A stretch of 64,000 bases of DNA from assembly GCF_003402415.2 (NCBI RefSeq), contig NZ_AP036014.1, positions 2,728,001 to 2,792,000 of the forward strand. Direction: 5' to 3'. The notes below the pieces were generated by a model. That model did not search any database, was not told the origin of the DNA, and saw only the letters and a program-made list of their open reading frames with translations. Origin of the DNA: Cupidesulfovibrio sp000226255 (lineage in GTDB: Bacteria > Desulfobacterota > Desulfovibrionia > Desulfovibrionales > Desulfovibrionaceae). This document shows positions 26,366 through 37,363 of the stretch, piece by piece. The position numbers were made by a program, and so were the translations under genes. The number at the start of each line of letters is the position of its first letter. The stretch's first letter is position 1.

Positions 26366-27733
26366 ATGACGCACGACACCGGTCACGACCTGCGCGCCTC
26401 ATACGCACGTCCCGCGACCCCTGCCGATCGCCTGCTCGACCCCTTCCGTTCCTTCATGCGCATCGAGGCCGCCAGCGGATTGCTGCTGCTTGCCTGCACC
26501 GTACTTGCGCTCATCGCCGCGAATTCCCCCCTTGGCCCGGCCTGGCAGTCCTTCTGGCAGCACCCCTTCGCCGTGGGGCCAGAGGGCTTCGAGTTGCGCA
26601 AGCCGCTGATCCTCTGGGTCAACGACGGCCTGATGGCCATCTTCTTCTTTCTGGTGGGCCTGGAAATAAAGCGCGAAATGCTGGCCGGAGAGCTGGCCTC
26701 GCCCGCGCAGGCCCTGCCGCCCGTGCTGGCGGCCGTGGGCGGCATGGCCGTCCCGGCGCTGCTCTACCTTGCCTTCAACCTGGGGCACCCTTCCGGCATC
26801 GCGCAGGGCTGGGCGGTGCCCATGGCCACGGACATCGCCTTCGCCCTCGGCGTGCTCTCGCTGGCGGGCGACAGGGTGCCCCTGTCGGTGAAGGTGTTCC
26901 TGACCGCGCTGGCCATCGCCGACGACATCGGCGCGGTGCTGGCCATCGCCCTGTTCTACACGGCGGACATTTCTCTGGCGGCGCTGGGCATCGGGTTCGC
27001 CGGGCTGGCCGTGGCCGCGCTGGGCAACCGGCTTGGCGTGGTGCGCACCCTGTTCTACGTGCTGGCGGGCGCGGTGACGTGGGTGGCCTTTCTGAAGTCG
27101 GGCGTGCATGCCACGGTGGCGGGCGTGCTGCTGGCCTTCTGCATTCCCGCCCATGCGCGAGCCACCCCCGGCGACCTCGTTGATGCGGCACGGCGGCTGC
27201 TGGACATGGTGGAACGCGGCGACGCCGACGCCCGCCTGCTGGCCGATGGCCAGCGCCACGCCGCCGTGGAAGCCATGGAAACCGCCGCCCGCCATGCCTC
27301 CGCACCCCTGCTCCGGCTGGAGCACGCCCTGACCCCATGGGTGGCCTGGGGCATCATGCCGGTATTCGCCCTGGCCAATGCCGGGGTGGCCATCAATGCG
27401 GACCTGCTGGGGGGCCTTGGCAACCCGGTGACGATGGGCGTGGCCGCCGGGCTCTTTTTCGGCAAGCAGTTGGGCGTGCTGGCCGCCGTGTGGCTGCCGG
27501 TGAAGCTGGGCCTGGCCCGCCTGCCCAGGGACATGACCTGGCGACACGTGTACGGCGTGGCCCTGCTGGCGGGCATAGGCTTCACCATGGCCCTGTTCGT
27601 GGCGCAACTGGCCTATGCCGACGCGCGCACCCTGGACTACGCCAAGGTGGGCATTCTTGCCGCCTCGCTGGTGGCTGGCGTATGCGGCTGGCTGGTGCTG
27701 CGCGCCGCTCCGCCAGCCCCGGCCGGGAACTGA
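26366..27733 (+). CDS. nhaA: Na+/H+ antiporter NhaA
   Basis: NhaA exports Na+ in exchange for protons, controlling pH and sodium. The 455-residue protein keeps the family features: FFFLVGLEIKRE, the paired aspartates in IADDIGAV (Asp186/Asp187) that bind Na+, VLSLAGDRVP and GIGFTMALFVAQLAY. Twelve membrane segments are expected. Compared with E. coli NhaA it is about 65 residues longer, mostly in the N-terminal tail and a hydrophilic loop (about 265-310). It is last in the tRNA-bracketed cassette. Confidence 0.95.
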   Translation: MTHDTGHDLRASYARPATPADRLLDPFRSFMRIEAASGLLLLACTVLALIAANSPLGPAWQSFWQHPFAVGPEGFELRKPLILWVNDGLMAIFFFLVGLEIKREMLAGELASPAQALPPVLAAVGGMAVPALLYLAFNLGHPSGIAQGWAVPMATDIAFALGVLSLAGDRVPLSVKVFLTALAIADDIGAVLAIALFYTADISLAALGIGFAGLAVAALGNRLGVVRTLFYVLAGAVTWVAFLKSGVHATVAGVLLAFCIPAHARATPGDLVDAARRLLDMVERGDADARLLADGQRHAAVEAMETAARHASAPLLRLEHALTPWVAWGIMPVFALANAGVAINADLLGGLGNPVTMGVAAGLFFGKQLGVLAAVWLPVKLGLARLPRDMTWRHVYGVALLAGIGFTMALFVAQLAYADARTLDYAKVGILAASLVAGVCGWLVLRAAPPAPAGN

Positions 27734-27795
27734 TGACGGCAACGGACGCGCCCCGCCACCGGCCGGACCGCCATCGCGAAACTGCGGGCTCGCGC

Positions 27796-27824
27796 TTGAC
27801 AAAGACGCCACTTCACCATACACA
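27796..27824 (+). promoter_or_regulatory. Promoter of second tRNA-Asn
   Basis: A consensus TTGACA (27796-27801) is 17 bp from TACACA (27819-27824), which ends 27 bp before the tRNA. Confidence 0.7.
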
Positions 27825-27851
27825 CCTTCTTCGCCGTAACCACGGCCACGT

Positions 27852-27927
27852 TCCCCGGTGGCTCAATTGGCAGAGCGGGTGACTGTTAATCACTAGGTTG
27901 GCGGTTCAAGTCCGTCCCGGGGAGCCA
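27852..27927 (+). tRNA. tRNA-Asn(GUU), copy 2
   Basis: Identical over all 76 nt to the copy at 19021, including the encoded CCA and GTT anticodon (27885-27887). Identity extends six bases upstream (CCACGT) and through the 3' flank as far as AGAACG. Confidence 0.97.
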
Positions 27928-27936
27928 GAACGTACA

Positions 27937-27968
27937 GGGCGCATGACCACGGTCATGCGCCCTTTTCG
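27937..27968 (+). terminator. Terminator of tRNA-Asn copy 2
   Basis: The same 12-bp stem as copy 1 (GGGCGCATGACC/GGTCATGCGCCC), here followed by TTTTCG. Confidence 0.88.
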
Positions 27969-28303
27969 CATGTCCTTCCGGGCGTTGCGGACGGCACGCC
28001 CAACCGCAAGGCCACGCCCGTGTCCATCGCAGCGCCCGTCGCGCGAAGCTCCACGGCCTTCTTCCGCCCACGGGCGTCTCCCCGCGCCTGCCTTTACACT
28101 TTTCCTCCCGCCTTCACGGAAATGCGCCGGAACTGCATCGTACCGGAACGCATAACAATCCACCGATTATTGACATGCCACACCAAAAGCCGCGAGCGAT
28201 TACGCACAACACAAGCCTATAGACACTACTCGAAGTGCAATGTTAGATACAAGACCAATCCGCACATGACACACTCACCTACCGAACCAGAGAGAGGGCA
28301 GAC
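27969..28303. other. Intergenic region tRNA-Asn to chemoreceptor
   Basis: About 335 bp without a gene. The second half is relatively AT-rich (around 28140-28270) and probably carries the chemoreceptor promoter. A TTGACA at 28171-28176 has no convincing -10, and I saw no flagellar sigma-28 signature. Confidence 0.5.
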
Positions 28304-30358
28304 ATGGTCTCGCAGAGCATTCGCACTGCCATGCTGGTCATCATCGGGGGCGTCGTACTGCTGATACAGTCGGCCCTGATCGTGATGGTGGCCAAATCCA
28401 GCTTCGACGAAGGCATGGCTTCCAGAAGCCACGAAATGACCCTGATGGCCAACACCATCTCCAAGTCGGCCTCGGATTTCGGCTTGCGCCAGGTGGACAT
28501 GATGCGCGGCACGTCCAGGGTGCCGGTGCTGCGCCAGTTCCTGCAGGGGGACACGGCCCTGGAAGGCGCGGCGGCAGAGGTCATCACCTCCATGTCACTG
28601 GCCGCGCCGGGGGTGAACACCTTCTACCTGTTCAACGCGCAGGGCAGCCAGGTCATCCTGCGGGCGCAGGGCAAGCCGGGCAAGCCCAACCTTCTCGCCG
28701 ACCGCGAATACATCAAGGCGGCCCTGGCCGGTAAGGAGGGCTACAGTTCCTCCCCCACCAAAAGCCTGGCCACGGGCAAGCTCATCGTCAGCGTAACCGC
28801 GCCCATTTTCGACGAGGCGGGCAAGGTGCTCGGCGGGGTGGGCATGTCCTACGCCATCGACGGCCTTGTGGCCAACTATGTGGAATCCGTGAAAATCGGG
28901 CAAACAGGCCATCCCTTCTTCCTTTCGCCCAAAGGCATCGTCATCGGCCATCCCGACGACACGCTGATCCTCAAGGACATCTCCGCCGAACCCGGCATAG
29001 CCGCCATGATCGCCGCGCCGCAGGGCCAAGGCACCTTTACCCGCAACGGTCGCGAAGTGATGCTGACCTGGACCCGCGTGCCCAACTGGAACTGGATTCT
29101 CGGCGTGACCATGGACATGGACGAAATCGCCGCGCCCGCCGTGGAGCAGCGCAACCACATGATCACCCTGGGCGTGGTGGCGGTGCTGGCACTCATCGGG
29201 GTCAGCCTGTTCGCCCTCGACCGCATGGCCGTGCGGCCCATCAAGCAGTTGGAAGCCTACGCATCGGACGTGGCGGCGGGCAACCTGGACAACACCCTGC
29301 ACCTTTCCCAGCGCAACGAGATCGGCAAGCTGGCCGACAGCCTGCGCACCATGGTCACCAGCCTGAAGGGCAAGATCGCCGAGGCGGACGAGAAGACCCG
29401 CATGGCCAATGAGGAATCCGGCCGGGCGGCCAAGGCCGGGCGCGAGGCGGAAGAAGCCCGCGCCGCCGCCGAGCGCGCCCGCGCCGAAGGCATGTTGCAG
29501 GCCGCGGCCAAGCTGGAAAGCGTGGTGGAAATCGTCACCTCCGCGTCAGAAGAACTTTCCGCGCAGGTCGAGCAGTCCAGCAAGGGGGCGGAAGGCCAAA
29601 GCGCCCGCGTGGGCGAGACGGCCACCGCCATGGAGGAAATGAACGCCACGGTCATCGAGGTGGCCCGCAACGCCTCGCAGGCCGCCGAATCGGCCGAGAA
29701 CGCCAGGGGCAGGGCCGAGGACGGGGCCACCGTGGTCACCGACGCGGTGCGCAGCATCGGTGAGGCGCAGACCCAGGCGATGTCCCTGAAGGAGGACATG
29801 CAAACCCTGGGGGCGCAGGCCGAGGGCATCGGCCAGGTGATGAACGTGATCAGCGACATCGCCGACCAGACCAACCTGCTGGCCCTGAACGCGGCCATCG
29901 AGGCGGCCCGCGCCGGGGATGCCGGGCGCGGCTTTGCCGTGGTGGCCGACGAGGTGCGCAAACTGGCCGAAAAGACCATGAACGCCACCCGCGAGGTGGG
30001 CGACGCCATCCGCAACATCCAGCACGGCACCCGCCGCAACATCGACAACGTGGAGCAGGCTGTGCACCTCATCGACAACGCCACGGGGCTCGCCAACAAG
30101 TCCGGCGACGCGCTGCAGGCCATCGTGCAACTGGTGGAGGTGACCTCGGAGCAGGTGCGTTCCATCGCCACGGCGGCGGAGCAGCAGTCGGCCACCAGCG
30201 AGGAAATCAACCGTTCCATCGAGGACATCAGCCGCATCTCGGCCGAAACCTCCGACGCCATGCGCCAGTCGTCCCTGGCCGTGACCGAACTGGCCCGCCA
30301 GTCGCAGGCCATGAAGGCGGTCATCGATGCCATGAAGCAGGAAGCCACGGCCGCGTAA
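28304..30358 (+). CDS. Methyl-accepting chemotaxis protein with dCache sensor
   Basis: A 684-residue transmembrane chemoreceptor. An N-terminal helix (about 9-31) leads to a periplasmic double-Cache domain (about 35-275; note YIKAALAGKEGYSSSPTKSLATGK and SPKGIVIGHPDD), a second helix (about 282-303), HAMP (about 304-358), a charged coiled coil and the signalling hairpin with NLLALNAAIEAARAGD. The Cache ligand is likely a small organic acid or amino acid, but this is inference. No CheR-binding pentapeptide ends the protein. It stands alone, with its own terminator. Confidence 0.95.
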   Translation: MVSQSIRTAMLVIIGGVVLLIQSALIVMVAKSSFDEGMASRSHEMTLMANTISKSASDFGLRQVDMMRGTSRVPVLRQFLQGDTALEGAAAEVITSMSLAAPGVNTFYLFNAQGSQVILRAQGKPGKPNLLADREYIKAALAGKEGYSSSPTKSLATGKLIVSVTAPIFDEAGKVLGGVGMSYAIDGLVANYVESVKIGQTGHPFFLSPKGIVIGHPDDTLILKDISAEPGIAAMIAAPQGQGTFTRNGREVMLTWTRVPNWNWILGVTMDMDEIAAPAVEQRNHMITLGVVAVLALIGVSLFALDRMAVRPIKQLEAYASDVAAGNLDNTLHLSQRNEIGKLADSLRTMVTSLKGKIAEADEKTRMANEESGRAAKAGREAEEARAAAERARAEGMLQAAAKLESVVEIVTSASEELSAQVEQSSKGAEGQSARVGETATAMEEMNATVIEVARNASQAAESAENARGRAEDGATVVTDAVRSIGEAQTQAMSLKEDMQTLGAQAEGIGQVMNVISDIADQTNLLALNAAIEAARAGDAGRGFAVVADEVRKLAEKTMNATREVGDAIRNIQHGTRRNIDNVEQAVHLIDNATGLANKSGDALQAIVQLVEVTSEQVRSIATAAEQQSATSEEINRSIEDISRISAETSDAMRQSSLAVTELARQSQAMKAVIDAMKQEATAA

Positions 30359-30385
30359 GCAGCCGCACCGGACATCCAGGCGCTG

Positions 30386-30427
30386 AAGGCCGGGACGACG
30401 GGGAATGCCCGTGTTCCGGCCTTTTTT
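30386..30427 (+). terminator. Terminator after chemoreceptor
   Basis: An interrupted stem (GGCCGG/CCGGCC with inner ACGGG/CCCGT) is followed by TTTTTT, 28 bp after the stop codon. Confidence 0.88.
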
Positions 30428-30672
30428 CGCCCCTTTTCCGCCATGTCGGCGTGCCCCGGGAGGCATTGCCCCCCGTGCGCGCGGCGACAGGCGCGGCCTT
30501 CACGCCGCCGCCATGCCCCCTGCGATCATGCGGCCCTGCGCTTGCCGCTGTTGACCAACACCGCCACGGGCCTATACATGGCGGTACGGACCACGCACCG
30601 CGCCCCCCCCGGCGCACCCACCTCACGGGGGCGCGTGCCCGAGCCCGCAACCCGAAGCCCGCAGGAGGCACC

Positions 30673-31014
30673 ATGAAACGCATCATTCCGGCCGCCGTGC
30701 TGCTGCTGTGCGCCGCCACGGCCCAGGCCGACGACAAGTTCTCCGCCATGGACAAGGACGGCAACGCCAGCGTGACCTGGGAGGAATTCTCCGCCGCGTT
30801 CCCGCAGATGAAGAAGCCCGCCTTCGACGCCATCGACACCGACACCAGCGGAGCCCTCTCGCACGAGGAATGGGACGCCTTCCGCGCCCATCACGGCCAG
30901 GGCGGCATGGGCATGGGCGGCAGCATGGGGCCCAAGGACATGCAGGGCAAGGAAATGCCCAAGGGCATGGGCGGCATGGGGTCCACCCCGCTGGTACAGC
31001 CCCCCTCCAAGTAG
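30673..31014 (+). CDS. Exported EF-hand protein
   Basis: A 113-residue periplasmic protein with a clear signal peptide (MKRIIPAAVLLLCAATAQA). Two EF-hand calcium loops follow: DKDGNASVTWEE (about 27-38), which fits the canonical spacing fully, and DTDTSGALSHEE (about 53-64). The tail is Met/Gly-rich (MGMGGSMGPKD). AGGAGG precedes the ATG at 30673. Role unknown; calcium binding is a strong prediction. Confidence 0.85.
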   Translation: MKRIIPAAVLLLCAATAQADDKFSAMDKDGNASVTWEEFSAAFPQMKKPAFDAIDTDTSGALSHEEWDAFRAHHGQGGMGMGGSMGPKDMQGKEMPKGMGGMGSTPLVQPPSK

Positions 31015-31087
31015 CCTCCGCGTGCCGGGGCCGCGCGCCGTGCCGGCGCGGGCACGCCCCAGGCAGGCGCAGGGCGTACGACGCGAT

Positions 31088-31118
31088 ACGGGCCGGTATG
31101 ACACCGGCCCGTTCCTTT
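31088..31118 (+). terminator. Terminator after EF-hand gene
   Basis: A perfect 10-bp stem ACGGGCCGGT/ACCGGCCCGT with loop ATGAC is followed by TCCTTTT. Confidence 0.82.
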
Positions 31119-31269
31119 TGCCCGACGGCGGAAATTTCGGAAAACCCCGCACACCTCCACGGCCCGGCCACACCCGCCCGGACACACCCGCCCGGACACA
31201 CCCTCCGGCCATTCTGCCGGTAGCCGCGCCCGCCACGGGCAGCCCCGCGAGACTCTAGCGCCCCGCCCC

Positions 31270-34665
<3,396 letters not shown>

Positions 34666-34909
34666 GGCGTCCTCACGGGGTTCCCCCATTGTCCGGGGGC
34701 AACCGGCATAGTGCGCGAAACCGGGGCCGAACGCAACCGCCCCACGACGCCCCAGACATGGGCGGAATGGCGGGCGGGATGGCAGGCGGCAGGAAGGCGG
34801 CCTTCTTCGGTCCTGCCCGATTCCGGTCGGCCCTGCACGGCCCACCCGCCGCGCGACAAAACAGCGCATGCGCCTTGCGTGCCCCCCTGCCCGCCACTAT
34901 AGTCCGCGC

Positions 34910-37225
34910 ATGCGACATTCCAGCCACGACAGCCAGCGCGCCCGCACCAGCGACGGCGCGCAACCTGCGGCATACCAGCCCACACGGGGCCGCACGCCCC
35001 TGCCCCAGCCCGCCTTTCTGCCCACCACCGCGCGCGAGATGCGCGAGCTTGGCTGGGACCGGCTGGACGTGCTGCTCGTTTCCGGCGACGCCTACGTGGA
35101 CCACCCCACCTTTGCCGTTGCCCTCTTGGGCCGCTGGCTGGTGGCGCACGGCTTTCGCACCGGCATCGTGGCCCAGCCCCGCTGGGACGCGCCACATCAG
35201 ACGGACGACGTGGCCCGCATGGGCCGCCCCCGCCTGTTCACCGGCATTTCGGCGGGCGCGCTGGATTCCATGCTGGCCCACTACACCGCCTTCCGCAAAA
35301 AACGCCACGACGACGCCTTCACCCCCGGCGGCCGCGCCGGGGCGCGCCCCAACCGGGCGGCCATCGTCTACGCCAACCTGGCGCGCCAGGCATTTCCCGG
35401 CCTGCCCGTGGTGCTGGGCGGCATAGAGGCATCCTTGCGGCGCATCAGCCATTACGATTTCTGGACCGACGCGCTGCGGCGGCCCATCCTGCTGGATGCC
35501 AAGGCCGACCTGCTGGTGTGGGGCATGGGCGAGCGCGCCCTGCTGGACGCGGCCTGCGCACTGGATGCTGCCGTGGAGGCGGTGGGCGCGGACGAATACG
35601 ACGCCGCCCTGCTGCCGCCGCTCGCGGAGATTTTCGACGCCATTCCCGGCACCGCCCGCATGGGCCGGGTGGCGGAATGGGACGCGGCCCCGGCGGACGA
35701 TGCCGCACGGGAGAGCGCCGACCAGCCTTACGACGGCGACAACGGCGACCAAGGCAACGACACCGCCGCCCCGGCCATGCGCCTGCCCTCGCACGCCGCC
35801 ATCACGGCGGACCCGCGCCTGCTCATGCGCGCCACCCTGCTGCTGGAGCGCCACGTACACCGTGGGGATGCGCGGGCCATCCAGCCCGTGGACGACACCC
35901 CGGACCCCAGGGCCGCCCGCGCCGTGCTGCTGGCCCCGCCCGCGCCGCCCCTGTCGCCACGGGAAATGGACGCGCTGTACGCGCTGCCCTTCGCCCGGCG
36001 GGCGCACCCGTCCCACCGCGAACCCGTCCCCGCCGAGGAAATGATCCGCACCAGCATCACCACCCACCGGGGGTGCGGGGGCGGCTGCTCGTTCTGTTCG
36101 CTGGCCCTGCACCAGGGGCGGCGCATCGCCTCGCGCAGCCGAGATTCCGTTCTGGACGAGGCCCGCCGCCTGAACGACATGGAGCGCTTCAACGGTTCCA
36201 TCAGCGACGTGGGCGGCCCCAGCGCCAACATGTGGAACGCCCGCTGCACGCTGGACCCGGCCCGCTGCCGCCGGGCAAGCTGCATGCACCCGCGCGTGTG
36301 CCCCGGATTCGCCGTGGACCAGTCCGAGGCCGTGGAACTGCTGCGCGCGGTGCGCGCCACCCCCGGCGTGCGCCACGTGCGCGTGGCCAGCGGGGTGCGC
36401 TTCGACCTGGCCCTGCGCGACGATGAAGCCCTGCGCGCCTACACCATGGAATTCACCGGCGGCCAGCTGAAGGTGGCCCCGGAGCACATCTGCGACCGGG
36501 TGCTGAACCTGATGCGCAAACCCGGCCTCGGGGTGTTCGAGCGGTTCCTGACGGCCTTCGCCGACCATTCGACGGCGGCGGGCAAGGAGCAGTACGTGGT
36601 GCCCTACCTGCTCAGCGCCTTTCCCGGCTGCACCGACGACGACATGCGCACCCTGGCCCGCTGGCTGGCCGCGCGCGGCTGGTCGCCCAAACAGGTGCAA
36701 TGTTTCATTCCCACCCCCGGCACCGTGGCCACGGCCATGTTCTTCGCGGGCATCGACCCCGAGGGCAAGCCCGTGCCCGTGGCCCGCACCGACGCGGAAC
36801 GGCTGCGCCAGCATCGCATCCTGATACCCGACTTCGGCCTGCCGCCCGGCGCGGGGGGCAGGAGGGACGGGCGCGCGCAGGGCCGGGCCGACGAGCGCCC
36901 CGACCGGCGACCCGATCGGCGGCCGGGACGGGGGCCACGACCGGAAGGACAGGGCAACCGGGACGACCGCCGCGAAACGGACAGAACCGGCCGTTCCGGA
37001 CGGCAGACCGGAAAACAGGACTCGCGGCAGGGCGGGCGGTCCGAAACCGGGGGCGGAAGCCCCGGCGACGCGAGGCGTGACCATGACAGGCCGGGGGGCA
37101 GGTCCGGTCCTGAAGGACGTGGGAATCGTGGAAATCGCGACGCTGGAAGCGGCGGACGCGGCGGACACAGCGGACGGGCGGAGCGGAACGGCAAGGCGGG
37201 ACGGTCCGGCAAGGGCAGCCGCTGA
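34910..37225 (+). CDS. YgiQ-family radical SAM protein with long Arg/Gly-rich tail
   Basis: A 771-residue protein of the YgiQ (UPF0313) family. A B12-binding-like N-terminal domain (about 25-330, DVLLVSGDAYVDHPTF, VLGGIEASLRRISHYDFW) precedes the radical SAM core with Cys389, Cys393 and Cys396 (GCGGGCSFC). The family signature KPGLGVFERF and the C-terminal VQCFIPTPGTVATAMF follow. The final 130 residues (from about 640) are a low-complexity Arg/Gly/Asp tail resembling an RNA-binding RGG region. The biochemical role of YgiQ is unknown. The start is uncertain: 34868 is in frame and neither has a good ribosome site. Confidence 0.88.
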   Translation: MRHSSHDSQRARTSDGAQPAAYQPTRGRTPLPQPAFLPTTAREMRELGWDRLDVLLVSGDAYVDHPTFAVALLGRWLVAHGFRTGIVAQPRWDAPHQTDDVARMGRPRLFTGISAGALDSMLAHYTAFRKKRHDDAFTPGGRAGARPNRAAIVYANLARQAFPGLPVVLGGIEASLRRISHYDFWTDALRRPILLDAKADLLVWGMGERALLDAACALDAAVEAVGADEYDAALLPPLAEIFDAIPGTARMGRVAEWDAAPADDAARESADQPYDGDNGDQGNDTAAPAMRLPSHAAITADPRLLMRATLLLERHVHRGDARAIQPVDDTPDPRAARAVLLAPPAPPLSPREMDALYALPFARRAHPSHREPVPAEEMIRTSITTHRGCGGGCSFCSLALHQGRRIASRSRDSVLDEARRLNDMERFNGSISDVGGPSANMWNARCTLDPARCRRASCMHPRVCPGFAVDQSEAVELLRAVRATPGVRHVRVASGVRFDLALRDDEALRAYTMEFTGGQLKVAPEHICDRVLNLMRKPGLGVFERFLTAFADHSTAAGKEQYVVPYLLSAFPGCTDDDMRTLARWLAARGWSPKQVQCFIPTPGTVATAMFFAGIDPEGKPVPVARTDAERLRQHRILIPDFGLPPGAGGRRDGRAQGRADERPDRRPDRRPGRGPRPEGQGNRDDRRETDRTGRSGRQTGKQDSRQGGRSETGGGSPGDARRDHDRPGGRSGPEGRGNRGNRDAGSGGRGGHSGRAERNGKAGRSGKGSR

Positions 37226-37270
37226 CGCCGCCCGGCCTGACGGGACGTCCGGCACGCAACGGCAGCAGAA

Positions 37271-37306
37271 CCGGCATATCCGGCATATCGGGCATATCGG
37301 GCAGGT
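37271..37306. repeat. 9-bp tandem repeat, intergenic
   Basis: Four units of CCGGCATAT/CGGGCATAT in the gap between the convergent YgiQ and FliM/FliG-like genes. No strong terminator is seen in this gap. Confidence 0.85.
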
Positions 37307-37363
37307 TCAGCGGGTTCGACGGGGCAGTCCGCCCGTCTCAGGCCGGACATTCAGGCCGAGCAC

